From Halobellus salinus (GTDB taxonomy: Archaea; Halobacteriota; Halobacteria; Halobacteriales; Haloferacaceae), in the NCBI RefSeq assembly GCF_014646875.1, contig NZ_BMOC01000011.1:44129-108128 (forward strand): DNA of 64,000 nucleotides. Direction: 5' to 3'. This document shows positions 25,445 to 34,275 of the stretch, piece by piece. The notes under the pieces are model-generated. The model saw only the letters and a program-made list of their open reading frames with translations, did no database searches and was not told where the DNA came from. Each line of letters starts with the position of its first letter. The stretch's first letter is position 1. Made by a program: the position numbers and the translations under genes.

Positions 25445-25866
25445 GCGGGTTCGGCGACGAGGTGCCTTCGGGGCCCGCGACCCGGCTGAAGGAGTTCGGC
25501 GAGTCAATCGCCGAATCCACCGTCGAGCGCGTCGGCCGCGGGGTCTCGCGGATTCAAGAAGAGCGGCCGCTGCCCTACGACGTCTTGGAGAGCAACGACG
25601 CGTACCTGATCGTCTTCGACGCGCCGGGTGTCCGCCGCCAGGACGTCCAGGTCCGATTTCTCGACAGCGAGGTCAAAGTCCGGATCGACCGGTTCCGGGA
25701 CTTCCACGAGGGCTTCGAGATGCGGTTCCCCGGTCGCGGGCTGGCGCTCGACGGCTCGGCGCCGATCCCGCAGGACGTGGCAGTCGACCCCGGAGACGCG
25801 ACCGCGACCGTCACCGACGACGGCACGCTCGAGGTCCACCTCCCCAAGCGTCACACCGACGAGTGA
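25441..25866 (+). CDS. Hsp20/alpha-crystallin family protein
   Basis: A 141-residue small heat-shock-type protein. The alpha-crystallin domain begins with LPYDVLESNDAYLIVFDAPGV (typical Hsp20 strand 2-3) and continues QDVQVRFLDSEVKVRI, ending with DDGTLEVHLPK, the conserved G-x-L motif. The domain is followed only by a short RHTDE tail, so the IxI motif is not evident. Would act as an ATP-independent holdase. Starts inside the stop of the zinc-ribbon gene (4-bp overlap), suggesting stress co-expression. Confidence 0.82.
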   Translation: MSGFGDEVPSGPATRLKEFGESIAESTVERVGRGVSRIQEERPLPYDVLESNDAYLIVFDAPGVRRQDVQVRFLDSEVKVRIDRFRDFHEGFEMRFPGRGLALDGSAPIPQDVAVDPGDATATVTDDGTLEVHLPKRHTDE

Positions 25867-25890
25867 GCACGCGACGGGCGGGGCTCCGGG

Positions 25891-26490
25891 TCAGACCGGG
25901 AAGTCGGCGTCGGCGTCGACCACCCGGTCGGGCTCTTCGGGGGGGCACCACTCCGTGGTGAGTTCGAGCAGTTGGGTGAGCATCACCCCGGTGGCGCCCC
26001 ACACCGTGTACGGTCCGACGTGGAAGTAGTGAATGCGGTGGGCGTCGTAGACGGGGTGATCGCGGCGCTCGGACTCGTAGTTCTCAGCGTCAGTCAGTTC
26101 GGAAACCGCGAGTGTGACCACCTCCGCGACCTCCCGGTCGTCGGGGTCGTACTCGCGGTCGGGGACCCGGCCGACGAACGGCCGGACCGAGTACCCCGTC
26201 ACCGTCCGGATGTCGTCGAGCCGGCCCGCGACCGTGACTTCGGCCGCTCGCAGCCCGATCTCCTCGTCGGCTTCCCGGAGCGCGGTCGCTTCTAACCCAC
26301 CGTCTTCGGGCTCGCGGGAGCCGCCGGGGAAGCTCATCTGCCCGGGGTGTTCACCGAGGTGGTCCGCGCGTTTGGTAAACAGGATGTACGCCTCGCCGTC
26401 CCGGGTGAGCACGGGCGCGAGCACCGCCGCCCGCTTGTCCGCATCGTCGACTGCGGTCGGCGTGTGCGCCGGCATCCGGGAGAGGTCCAT
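25891..26490 (-). CDS. Nudix hydrolase, CoA pyrophosphatase-like
   Basis: 199 residues with the Nudix box GGSREPEDGGLEATALREADEEIGL (GxxxxxxxxAxREAxEExGL), preceded by GQMSFPGG, which with the box defines the NudL/CoA-diphosphatase (UPF0035) subgroup. Expected to hydrolyse CoA or related nucleotide pyrophosphates. The ATG at 26490 is preferred over the TTG/GTG region upstream because of an AGTATAAACC box at 26520-26529. Converges on the Hsp20 gene. Confidence 0.88.
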   Translation of the reverse strand: MDLSRMPAHTPTAVDDADKRAAVLAPVLTRDGEAYILFTKRADHLGEHPGQMSFPGGSREPEDGGLEATALREADEEIGLRAAEVTVAGRLDDIRTVTGYSVRPFVGRVPDREYDPDDREVAEVVTLAVSELTDAENYESERRDHPVYDAHRIHYFHVGPYTVWGATGVMLTQLLELTTEWCPPEEPDRVVDADADFPV

Positions 26491-26580
26491 CGGTCTCGAC
26501 TTCAGATACGGGATGGGCAGGTTTATACTGTCGGTCACACGGCCGGACGCGCCCCGCCGGGACCGCCCGGTCGGCGTGGG

Positions 26581-27060
26581 CTACTCGCCGGCCAGGGCGG
26601 TGTCCAGCCGGTCGCGGATGTCGTCGACCGCAGCCGCGTCGGACCACACCTCGACGTCGTAGGTCACGTCGAGTAGCCGGCGGATCGCCGCCGTGTCCCC
26701 GGCGTCGATCGCGGTTGCGGCGTCGGCTCCGAGCCGGTCTGCGACCGCGGTCACGCCGGCGTTGTGGTCGATCTCGCGGTCGGGAACGTCGAGGATGTGG
26801 GGCAGGTCCTCCGCGTTAGGTGGGAGCGTCGGGAACGCCGCGGGGCCCGGGGCGAGCAGCGTCCGGTCGCCGTCCCGGTAGCGGACGACCGCGTACGACG
26901 CGACCGCGTCGTCGACCGCTGCCGTGACCGCGTCAGGGTCGACCGACTCGCCCCGTTTGAACGCGAGTTCTCCGAGCGCGGACTCGAGTTCTGTGGGGGT
27001 GAGCGCACCGAAGAGGTCGATCACCCCGGCAAGCTCGTCGGGGTCGAACGCGTCGCTCAC
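26581..27060 (-). CDS. Conserved haloarchaeal protein of unknown function
   Basis: 159 residues, acidic and mostly helical, starting SDAFDPDELAGVIDLFGALTP. A motif-free protein with a middle segment TLLAPGPAAFPTLPPNAEDLPHILDVPDRE. Begins at a GTG overlapping the stop of the upstream glycosyltransferase as GTGA, so the two are translated together and probably function together. I do not recognise the family with certainty. No metal or nucleotide motif and no membrane segment. Confidence 0.7.
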   Translation of the reverse strand: MSDAFDPDELAGVIDLFGALTPTELESALGELAFKRGESVDPDAVTAAVDDAVASYAVVRYRDGDRTLLAPGPAAFPTLPPNAEDLPHILDVPDREIDHNAGVTAVADRLGADAATAIDAGDTAAIRRLLDVTYDVEVWSDAAAVDDIRDRLDTALAGE

Positions 27061-28193
27061 TCGCCGGCCTCCGGCGGCGACGCCGCACCGGGGGCGTCAG
27101 ACACCGCATCCGCGATGTCGGCCGCGGTGGCGTCGGCGACCGCGCCGGGGGCAAGCGGCGCGTGCTCCCACGCGGGCAACCGGTCGTCCGGGCCTCGTGG
27201 CGCCGCGACCGCCTCGGCGTATCGCGACACCTGGTCGCGTTCGTGTTCGCGGTCGAACCCGAACCCGTTAAACCCCGCGTCGAGTTCGTACTGGTCGATC
27301 AGACGCTCGGCGGTCGTCCGGTACCGCTGTGTGAGCGTGTCGAAGTCGACGTCGACGCCGTGATCCACGACGCTCCGTAGCAGCGTCTCCCCAACCGATC
27401 GGCTCATGGTGGAGAGGCCGCTCGACCCGCCGACTCCGCGGTGGTCGTGTTCGTACCGCCCCAGGTCCACCTGCGCAGTCCCGGCAAAGCCCACGACGTC
27501 GAACGTGTCGCCGAGGGTCCCGACCTCGAGCCCCCACGTCCGCGGCACCCGGATCCGGCGGGCGGTCGCGGCGGTGGCGGCGAACTCCCCCGCAAGGGCG
27601 TACCGGAAGGCGTCGAGGTACCGCAGGAACGGCTCCGGGTGGGCGTTGAGCAGCGTCCGCACCAACGGCGCGTAGAACAGGCGGAACAGCCGACCGTACA
27701 GCCGGTCGTCCTCGACGCGTGCGTAGTAGCCCTTCGAGAACTCGTAGCCCCGCCCCAACGGGAACAGCAGCCGGCGGACGAACGACTCGTCGTAGGTGGT
27801 GGTGTCGGCGTCGTGGACGACGACAAACTCCGAGGCAGCAGCGCGGCCGATCGCCAGCCACACGTCCCGGCCCTTCCCGCGGTCGCCGTCGAGGCCGGCG
27901 TCCGACAGGAGGTCGTTCAGCCGCGGGCCGTCACACCACACCAGTTCCGACCGGAAGTCGTACGTCGCGAGCCACTCGCGGACGGGACCGACGCGGCCGG
28001 CGGGGGCACGCAACGGGATCACAACCCGCTCGGGGTCGAGCCGCTCCAGCGTTCGGAGCACCCGGTCGGCGGCGTCGCCCAGGCAGTCGCGTTCCGCCAT
28101 CGGGACGACGACCGCTGCGCGCTCGACCGGTGCGCCCGGCACCGGATCCGCGAGGTCGTGGAGGGTCGCGACCCGACCTTGCACGTACTCCAT
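27057..28193 (-). CDS. GT81-type glycosyltransferase, glucosyl-3-phosphoglycerate synthase-like
   Basis: 378 residues. The fold and motifs (AAVVVPMAERDC, GKGRDVWLAIGRA, VVVHDADTTTYDESFVRRLLFPL with the DxD, GYEFSKGYYAR, TWGLEVGTLGDTFD) match GpgS-like GT81 enzymes, which transfer glucose to 3-phosphoglycerate for compatible-solute or lipid precursors. In haloarchaea the acceptor is not established to my knowledge. ATG 28193 follows an ACTTTTCATT box by about 25 nt. An Ala/Pro-rich tail extends past the catalytic domain. Its stop overlaps the next gene's start. Confidence 0.85.
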   Translation of the reverse strand: MEYVQGRVATLHDLADPVPGAPVERAAVVVPMAERDCLGDAADRVLRTLERLDPERVVIPLRAPAGRVGPVREWLATYDFRSELVWCDGPRLNDLLSDAGLDGDRGKGRDVWLAIGRAAASEFVVVHDADTTTYDESFVRRLLFPLGRGYEFSKGYYARVEDDRLYGRLFRLFYAPLVRTLLNAHPEPFLRYLDAFRYALAGEFAATAATARRIRVPRTWGLEVGTLGDTFDVVGFAGTAQVDLGRYEHDHRGVGGSSGLSTMSRSVGETLLRSVVDHGVDVDFDTLTQRYRTTAERLIDQYELDAGFNGFGFDREHERDQVSRYAEAVAAPRGPDDRLPAWEHAPLAPGAVADATAADIADAVSDAPGAASPPEAGE

Positions 28194-28338
28194 CTACCGC
28201 CCCTGGGGACGGGGCAATGAAAAGTTCGCGGGTTGCGGCGGCTATACGCCTGGAATATGAGGCTTGTGGCCGACGTCGTCGAAGAGCGCGACCGGAGCCC
28301 CGGAGCGCCCGGCGCCGGCCACGACTTGGTCGGCCGCA

Positions 28339-28416
28339 TACTGTCGGCTATAACTACGTGAAGATGTTCCACGCCCCGGGGTGTCGAAATCCGTCGCGTG
28401 ACTGTAGCCGACAGTA
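28339..28416. mobile_element. 78-bp palindromic MITE-like element (element A, copy 2)
   Basis: Same length as copy 1 at 11586-11663 and about 77% identical (60 of 78 by eye), symmetrical about CCCCGGGG, ends TACTGTCGGCTA and TAGCCGACAGTA. Flanking triplets are GCA and TCA, only a partial target duplication. It lies 23 bp downstream of the reverse-strand MFS gene and could fold into a terminator-like hairpin in the transcript. Confidence 0.85.
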
Positions 28417-28439
28417 TCACTCCCGGCGGCCTGCGCGCG

Positions 28440-29603
28440 CTACTCCGGCAGCGCCCCCCGCCGCTGGAGCACTGCCAGCCCGACCACGACGACCCCGAGT
28501 CCGAACCCGAGCCGGGTAAACACGACGTCGTAGGGGATCCCGACCTCCCTGAGTTGGCCGACCGCCGACGACCCAGTGGCCTGGACCGCCATCATCCCGG
28601 CGGAGTACCACGCGTACGCGCTCGCCCGCGAGTCGTCGGGGAGCGCGTCGAGGAGGTACGTGTCGATCGCGGGAAACAGGCTGTGGATGACGTAGCCGAT
28701 TGCGGCGGTCACGAGGAGGATGGCGCCGAATCCATCGACCAGGGTGAGAAGCAGCAGACACCCCGCGAACGACCCGACGATCGAGAGCAGGTACGGCACC
28801 CGCGGGAGGCGGTCGGCCAGCCGTCCCGACACGAAGAAGGCGGGGACGCCCGCTCCGAAGACGACCGTCAGCAGGTTCCGCGCGGTCGCGGTGTCGAGCC
28901 CCTTGGTGCCCATGTATAGCTCGTAGAAGTTGAACAGCCCCTGCCACACGAACCCGGTGGTGCCCACGATGGTGACGCCGACGAGGGCGATCCGCCACTC
29001 CGAGCGCACCGCGCCCAGGATGTCGGTGTCGTCGCCCCCCGCGTCGGGGAGATCCGCCGCCCGCGCCGTGAGAAACAGCGTGAGCGTCGCGACCGCGGCG
29101 GCAACGGAGACGCAGACGAACACGACGCGCCAGTCCGAAACCAGCGTCAAGACTAGGGTGACGAGGGGCGCGGCCCCGACCGCGGCGACCTGACTCGACA
29201 TCCCGTGGATGCCCATCGCCCGCCCGACCCGGTCGGGGTAGAGTTCACTCACCAGGGGGTTGGCGGCCACGAAGTACGTCCCCGACGACAGCCCCAACAG
29301 AAGTGCGCCGAGGCCGACCATCGCGACTGATGTCGCGCTCGCGATGAACGCCGCCGCCCCGGTGAGGATCCCCCCGGTCGCGAGAATCACGTGATGGCGC
29401 GGGAGCCGCGTGAGCACCCACCCGGTGGGGAGTCGGAGAGCGGCGCTGCCCAGCCACGCCAGGGTCGCAATCAGCCCTGCGGTCCCCTCACCGACCGAAA
29501 ACACCGTCATAAACTCCTGGAGCAGCGGCGCGAAGATCACCCTCGCGAGGTTGACGAGGAAGACGACGGAGCACAGCGTTCCGAACAGGCGGCCGCGGGA
29601 CAC
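28440..29603 (-). CDS. Major facilitator superfamily transporter
   Basis: A 387-residue protein with about 12 membrane helices. The loop 2-3 region has PTGWVLTRLPRHHVI, close to the MFS signature G-x3-D/R-R-x-G-R, and ELYPDRVGRAMGIHG follows helix 4. The second half repeats the pattern (VSGRLADRLPRVPYLL). Substrate cannot be told; the general look is of the nitrate/drug efflux-like MFS_1 group. Start is a GTG at 29603 with no strong TATA-like box, so the true start may differ by a few codons. MITE-like element A follows its stop. Confidence 0.85.
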   Translation of the reverse strand: MSRGRLFGTLCSVVFLVNLARVIFAPLLQEFMTVFSVGEGTAGLIATLAWLGSAALRLPTGWVLTRLPRHHVILATGGILTGAAAFIASATSVAMVGLGALLLGLSSGTYFVAANPLVSELYPDRVGRAMGIHGMSSQVAAVGAAPLVTLVLTLVSDWRVVFVCVSVAAAVATLTLFLTARAADLPDAGGDDTDILGAVRSEWRIALVGVTIVGTTGFVWQGLFNFYELYMGTKGLDTATARNLLTVVFGAGVPAFFVSGRLADRLPRVPYLLSIVGSFAGCLLLLTLVDGFGAILLVTAAIGYVIHSLFPAIDTYLLDALPDDSRASAYAWYSAGMMAVQATGSSAVGQLREVGIPYDVVFTRLGFGLGVVVVGLAVLQRRGALPE

Positions 29604-29694
29604 ACCCCAGATTCGCCGTCGCCGCGTTCAACAGTTGCGATTCCGGTCTCGTCGGGTGGTGGGGTTTTTACTCCTCGGCCCCGACAGCAGAGGT

Positions 29695-29865
29695 ATGAAA
29701 AGCGCACGCAAAGGCCTCCGGGAGGGTGAACTGGAGAAAGACACCTACGAGCGGCTGAACTGCGCCGAGTGTGGCGAGACGCTCGGAACGAAAAACGACC
29801 CCGACGAGGTGTTCAGCGTGAGGGCGTGTCCCGAGTGTGGGACCGAGTGGAAGAAGCTCCGGTGA
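29695..29865 (+). CDS. HVO_0758-family zinc-finger microprotein
   Basis: 56 residues with two CxxCG knuckles: NCAECGETLGTKNDPDE and ACPECGTEWKKL, preceded by MKSARKGLREGELEKDTYERL. This matches a haloarchaeal family of zinc-finger micro-proteins named after the Haloferax gene HVO_0758 (from memory). Probably a zinc-stabilised protein-binding or nucleic acid-binding module. ATG at 29695 follows GGTTTTTAC by about 25 nt, giving a leaderless transcript. Divergent from the MFS gene. Confidence 0.85.
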   Translation: MKSARKGLREGELEKDTYERLNCAECGETLGTKNDPDEVFSVRACPECGTEWKKLR

Positions 29866-29986
29866 CACCCACCTCGGCCTGAACCGCGGGGTTTGGGTCT
29901 TGAAGCGTCGGTGGCCTGTTGACCGGTCGCGATTGACGGGAGGACCCGCCGGTCACCGTTTTCCGACCCCGCCCGATCCGGTCGTC

Positions 29987-31081
29987 TCACTCGAAAACGG
30001 CGTCGAACGCCCGTGCGCCGAGCGGCTCGAACGTCCCGCTTGCGACGTTTTCGGGGACGTGCGCCGGCGAGCCCGTCCCGGCCAACGCGACCGTCACCCC
30101 GGGGGCGCTCCGGGCGAAGTTGATCGCTCGCTGCGCCGGGGTGTCACCGCTCAGTTCCGCGTCGATGGCCGGCGGGAGCGACGCCGCCAGCGACCCCTGT
30201 GCGAGCGTCGCGCTGGCGACGATATCGAGGTCCACGGCCTGTGCGTACTCGAGTGCACTCACGTCCCGGTCGTCCGTGGGATGCCGGTGCGCGTCAACGG
30301 TCACCGCGTCGGCCATCGTGACGTTGAACGGGAGTTGGACCGCGAGCAGGCCGTGGTTGTCGGCGCCGACCGACTCGGCGGCGGCCTCGGCGCGGGCGAG
30401 CACTTCCGGAAGCGAGAGGTACGCGTCGTGGTCGCGGGGCACGCGGAACGCGTCCCAGGTAGCGACGCCGTAACCGCCGATGTCGCCGGCGACCCGCCGG
30501 CGCTCCAGCCGCTCGAAACCGGCCTGGAGTTGGTCGTACACCGCCTCCCGGCTCCTGGCTCGGAGCTGGGTCTCGGGGTTGTGGACGTAGTAGCAGTCCA
30601 CCGAATCGAGCCCGAGGTTCGACAGCGAGCGCTCGAGCATCGCCTCGAGGAACGCCGGCGTCATCGCGTGGCTCCCGGCGGCGAGGTCGTCGGGGGCGAC
30701 GAGTCCGGTGTCGACGTACTCCGATCGGAGGAACGCGCCGGGATCAGCGGGGGGTGCCCCCTCGAACGGGAGGAACCCGCCCTTCGTGGCGACGACGACC
30801 GCCTCGCGGTCGATGTCGGCGCGGTCGAGCGCCTCGCCGACGACCCGCTCGCTCCGCTGGCACCGGTAGTTGATCGCGGTGTCGACGAGGTTGACACCGC
30901 TCGACAGGGCCTCGGCGATCGACGTGCGGTACGCTCGGTCGCGCTCGTCGGTCGGATCGCCGAGGTAGGTCCCGACTCCGACGCTTGACACGACACCGGG
31001 ACCGAACCGCCGGAAGTAGGTCCGCGCGAAGGCGTCGCCGAAGCGGTCGCGGTACCCCCACGTTCCCTCGCTTGTCGCCAT
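29987..31081 (-). CDS. Aldo/keto reductase
   Basis: 364 residues, AKR TIM barrel. The tetrad is visible as Asp/Tyr in NLVDTAINYRCQRSERVVG, Lys in VVATKGGF and His in DCYYVHNPETQ. The C-terminal NADPH-binding region ends SAPGVTVALAGTGSPAHVPENVA, as usual. Longer than the typical 310-330 because of inserted loops after the first Lys motif and in the middle. Substrate unknown. Start ATG 31081 follows CGAGTTTTATCC by about 25 nt. Monocistronic, as the DHH gene downstream has its own promoter region. Confidence 0.87.
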   Translation of the reverse strand: MATSEGTWGYRDRFGDAFARTYFRRFGPGVVSSVGVGTYLGDPTDERDRAYRTSIAEALSSGVNLVDTAINYRCQRSERVVGEALDRADIDREAVVVATKGGFLPFEGAPPADPGAFLRSEYVDTGLVAPDDLAAGSHAMTPAFLEAMLERSLSNLGLDSVDCYYVHNPETQLRARSREAVYDQLQAGFERLERRRVAGDIGGYGVATWDAFRVPRDHDAYLSLPEVLARAEAAAESVGADNHGLLAVQLPFNVTMADAVTVDAHRHPTDDRDVSALEYAQAVDLDIVASATLAQGSLAASLPPAIDAELSGDTPAQRAINFARSAPGVTVALAGTGSPAHVPENVASGTFEPLGARAFDAVFE

Positions 31082-31153
31082 ACCGTGCGGTTGGCGGTCC
31101 GCGGATAAAACTCGTCGGGCGGCGGCTCCGACCGGGGCTGCGAACGTTCCCGG

Positions 31154-32335
31154 TCAGATATCGCCGGCCATCGCGTCGAAGAGCCGCTCTCGAAGACCGT
31201 CTCGGGGGACGATATCCCCCTCGGCGGTTTCGATCCCGCCGTCGCGGAGCGATAGTTGGCCGCCGCCCATCCGCGCGTGGCCGCCGGCCGACGCCTCCCG
31301 GAGCACCGACACCGCCGCGTCCAGTGTGTCACCCATGTGGACGCGGTCGTCGCGGGACCGACCCGAGAGGTGGATGGTGCCGTTACACTCTCCGAGGACG
31401 ACGACCGCGGTGACGCCCTCGAGTTGGACGAGTTCGTCCGCCGCCTGCGGGATCGCGTCGACGTTCGAGAGCCGGCCCACATCGCTCACACCGAACGGTC
31501 CGCGAACGTCCCGGCCGGCGATCGCGCGGGCTTTCAGCTCCAACACCTCCGTCGAGACCTCGGGGTTCGCGATCCGGGTCAGGCGGTCCTCGTCGATCCC
31601 GGGGTAGACGTACCCGGCGGCGGCAAAGTCCGCCGCGGAGCACCCGGCGGTGAGTCGGTTGGTGTCGGTCAGGATGCCGTACAGTAGTCCAGTCGCGACC
31701 GTCGACGACACGGTGTAGTCGCTGCCGACCTCGCTCTCGTGTTTCGCCGGGGGCACCGGCTCGGCGCCCACGTCGTGGAAATACTCGCCGACGACGCTCG
31801 ACGCGGCGCCGTAGTCGGTGCGGACGTCGGTGAACGCCTCTCCCGAACCCTCCCCGGGGTGGTGATCGACGACCGCAAACGGAAGCACGCTGTCGGCGCC
31901 CGCAAACCCCCGGGGTTCGTTGTGATCCACGAGCACCACGTGTTCGGCGGCAAGGCCGCTGACGTGGTCGATCGGCTCGATGTCGACGTCCAGCACCGTC
32001 CGGAACGCGCGGTTCTCCTGGTGGCGGATCTGACCGGGGTACTGGAGTCGCGCGTCGGTGTCGACCTGTCCGGCGAGGCTCGCAACCCCCATGCCGGTCG
32101 CCATCGCGTCGGGATCGGGGTTGGGGTGAAGCAGGATCGCAACCTCGTCGAGCCGCGAAAGCGCCTCGAGAAACCGCGTTCCCCGAGGCCGGGTGACCCG
32201 ACGGACAACGTACAGCGCCACGACCACGAGAAGCGCTCCGGCGAGCACCGCGGCTACGACCGCCGGGTTCGCGAGGGCCGTCGAGACCAGACGGCCGAGC
32301 ATGTCCGACCCGAGTTCTGGAAGCGCCGCGCCCAT
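31154..32335 (-). CDS. Membrane-anchored DHH-family phosphoesterase
   Basis: 393 residues. One N-terminal membrane helix (PAVVAAVLAGALLVVVALYVV) followed by a DHH domain with LLHPNPDPDAMATG, VVLVDHNEP and FAVVDHHPGEGSG (the DHH motif), and a DHHA1 domain with GHARMGGGQLSL. This architecture recalls GdpP-type or NrnA-type phosphodiesterases acting on cyclic di-AMP, pAp or nanoRNA, and haloarchaea do make c-di-AMP, so that substrate is a fair guess. ATG at 32335 follows TTCTTAGG by about 25 nt. A GTG seven codons upstream is less likely. Confidence 0.87.
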   Translation of the reverse strand: MGAALPELGSDMLGRLVSTALANPAVVAAVLAGALLVVVALYVVRRVTRPRGTRFLEALSRLDEVAILLHPNPDPDAMATGMGVASLAGQVDTDARLQYPGQIRHQENRAFRTVLDVDIEPIDHVSGLAAEHVVLVDHNEPRGFAGADSVLPFAVVDHHPGEGSGEAFTDVRTDYGAASSVVGEYFHDVGAEPVPPAKHESEVGSDYTVSSTVATGLLYGILTDTNRLTAGCSAADFAAAGYVYPGIDEDRLTRIANPEVSTEVLELKARAIAGRDVRGPFGVSDVGRLSNVDAIPQAADELVQLEGVTAVVVLGECNGTIHLSGRSRDDRVHMGDTLDAAVSVLREASAGGHARMGGGQLSLRDGGIETAEGDIVPRDGLRERLFDAMAGDI

Positions 32336-32492
32336 ACCCCAGTCCTCAGAGTGCACCCCTAAGAAGATTCCTTCGGTTCACCGATGCCGGCGGGTTCCGT
32401 GCTCCGTTCTGACGGGCTTGCTACCGGAGAGAGCGCTCGAAACACACCGCTGGAACGGTACGTGCCCGGTGAATGTGTCGACGTGAGCCGAC

Positions 32493-33404
32493 TCACACGT
32501 CGGCCGCGTCCGTCCCCGACAGGTACGCCTCGATCGCCGCCCGGTAGCCCTCCCGATGCGTCGGGTAGGCGAACGCATACCCCAGCGCGCGCAACCGGGT
32601 GTTCGAGCACCGCTTGGTCGTCTCGATCCGACGGCGCGCTGCCGCAGAGAGGTCCGGGTCGGCCAGGCGTTCCTCTGTCGTCCGCTTCGGCGGGGTGTCG
32701 ACACCGCATTCGGCGGCCAGCCAGTCGGCGAACTCCCACTTGTCGACCGGCTCGTCGTCGACGACGAGCACGACCTCGCCGCGGGCACAGTCGGATTCGA
32801 GACAGAACGCGACCGCCCCCGCGGCGTCGTCGCGGTGGACCATGTTCAGATACCCCTCGGTGACCGGCCCGTCGAGATACCGATCCAGCCGGTAGCGGTT
32901 GGGGCCGTACAGCCCCGCAAACCGGGCGACCGTGCCGTCGATACCCGCGTCGGCGGCCTCCTCGGTCGCGACCCGCTCGGCGTCTGCGAGCACGCGCGTC
33001 TTGTCGGTCTGGGGGTCCAGCGGCGTCCCCTCGTCGACGAACGCGCCGTCGTGGTCGCCGTAGACACCAGTCGAGGAGGTGTACACGAGGCGATCCGGCG
33101 ACGACACCCGGCTGGCGTACTCCGCGACGACGTTCCGGAGCCCCTCGACGTAGACCTCGCGGGCAGCCGCAGCGCCGCGGCCGCCGGAACTGGCGGCGAA
33201 GACGACCCACTCGGCGTCGGGGAGTTCCCCGAGGGACTCGGGGTCGGTGGCGTCGGCGCGGTGGGGCTCAAGCCCCGCGTCCGCGACCGCATCGAGCCCC
33301 GCGTCGGAGCGGCGGACGCCGACCACGTCGTGGCCGGCCCCCCGGAGTTGGCGGCCGAGTTCGAGGCCGACGTATCCACAGCCGACGATGACGACACGGG
33401 CCAT
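32493..33404 (-). CDS. NAD-dependent epimerase/dehydratase-like protein (YeeZ-type SDR)
   Basis: 303 residues, atypical SDR. The Rossmann glycine motif is VVIVGCGYVGLELGRQL, then VVFAASSGG, LVYTSSTGVYGDHDG with the Ser/Tyr pair of the active site, and ARFAGLYGPNRYRLDRYL. The second half, LNMVHRDDAAGAVAFCLES and DEPVDKWEFADWLA, is the substrate domain of YeeZ-like proteins. Likely binds NAD(P) and a nucleotide-sugar-like ligand; the true substrate is unknown. Its ATG overlaps the stop of the DUF5791-like gene (ATGA), so they are coupled. Confidence 0.85.
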   Translation of the reverse strand: MARVVIVGCGYVGLELGRQLRGAGHDVVGVRRSDAGLDAVADAGLEPHRADATDPESLGELPDAEWVVFAASSGGRGAAAAREVYVEGLRNVVAEYASRVSSPDRLVYTSSTGVYGDHDGAFVDEGTPLDPQTDKTRVLADAERVATEEAADAGIDGTVARFAGLYGPNRYRLDRYLDGPVTEGYLNMVHRDDAAGAVAFCLESDCARGEVVLVVDDEPVDKWEFADWLAAECGVDTPPKRTTEERLADPDLSAAARRRIETTKRCSNTRLRALGYAFAYPTHREGYRAAIEAYLSGTDAADV

Positions 33405-33835
33405 CAGCCGTGGTTCCGTGCCGCGAGAAAGTGGTGGATCGCGGCGAGTTGTTCGAGCGTCATCTCGGTTCGACCTTCGAGCGCCTGTTGGACCTCTTGG
33501 CCCGAGAGGTCGAGGTCGACGTTGGCCGCAAGGGTGTCGACATCGACCACGCCGGTCGTCATCGCCATCAGGAGGTGGTCGCGGAGTTCCAAGACGATGG
33601 CCTCGGCGTCCGGACGCTCGGCGTCGACTGCGAGGATCGCCGCGGCGTGTTCGACCCGCAGATCGGGAACCGCCCCGTTCTCGATCGCCGAGATCCGGTC
33701 GGGGTCGACGCCGGAGTCGACGGCGGCGGTCTCCGCGCCGACCGCGTCGACCACGCCTCGAAGTTGCGCCTCGTACGCGTTGCGTACCGCCGCCGGTGAC
33801 TGTTCGCCGGGGTCGTCGATCGCGTCGTAGAGCAT
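33404..33835 (-). CDS. Conserved haloarchaeal helical protein (DUF5791-like)
   Basis: 143 residues, mostly helical. It begins MLYDAIDDPGEQSPAAVRNAYE and contains ETAAVDSGVDPDRISAIENG, which looks like a helix-turn-helix (XRE-like) segment, then LELRDHLLMAMTTGVVDVDTLA. I associate it with DUF5791 of haloarchaea. A DNA-binding role is possible but not shown. First gene of a two-gene operon with the SDR protein downstream. Confidence 0.7.
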   Translation of the reverse strand: MLYDAIDDPGEQSPAAVRNAYEAQLRGVVDAVGAETAAVDSGVDPDRISAIENGAVPDLRVEHAAAILAVDAERPDAEAIVLELRDHLLMAMTTGVVDVDTLAANVDLDLSGQEVQQALEGRTEMTLEQLAAIHHFLAARNHG

Positions 33836-34035
33836 ACCTCACAGGTGGCCATCGACCGACATTACACGTTCGGTCGGCTGCGGTGGACTCCTCCGTCGGG
33901 GTGAGCCGGCTGTCACCGACCCGGCGGCGTGTTTCCCGGCGGGCGTCCATCCGGTCGACGACGCGGGATCGCCCCGCCGAAGCCGGGTGGGTGAGCTAGT
34001 GAGAACACATATGACTGTTGCGCCGAAGTGAGAGT

Positions 34036-34275
34036 GTGAGCGAAACAACTGACGACGCGACACCGGAGAAACAGACGAACCAACTCGATCCCAGCGGGAT
34101 GGGGCCGGCTGGGCTGGCGGCTGTCGGCTCGGTCCTGCTCGCGCTGTACTACTACTACGTCCGCGGGGAAGAAAAGCGGGGGCAGTTCATCGGTCTGTGG
34201 CCCGCCACCATCCTCGGGCTCGCGGCGTACCTCAAACTGGGCGGCATCGAACGCCGACTCGGCGACAGCGAGTGA
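34036..34275 (+). CDS. Small two-helix membrane protein
   Basis: 79 residues: polar N-terminus, then GPAGLAAVGSVLLALYYYYV and GLWPATILGLAAYLKLGG as two membrane spans separated by a charged loop (RGEEKRGQF). No known motif. GTG at 34036 fits a leaderless start about 25 nt after an ACACATATG box, whereas the longer TTG start would lie too near it. Its stop codon merges directly into the IS200/IS605-like remnant, so the original 3' flank may have been replaced. Confidence 0.7.
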   Translation: MSETTDDATPEKQTNQLDPSGMGPAGLAAVGSVLLALYYYYVRGEEKRGQFIGLWPATILGLAAYLKLGGIERRLGDSE

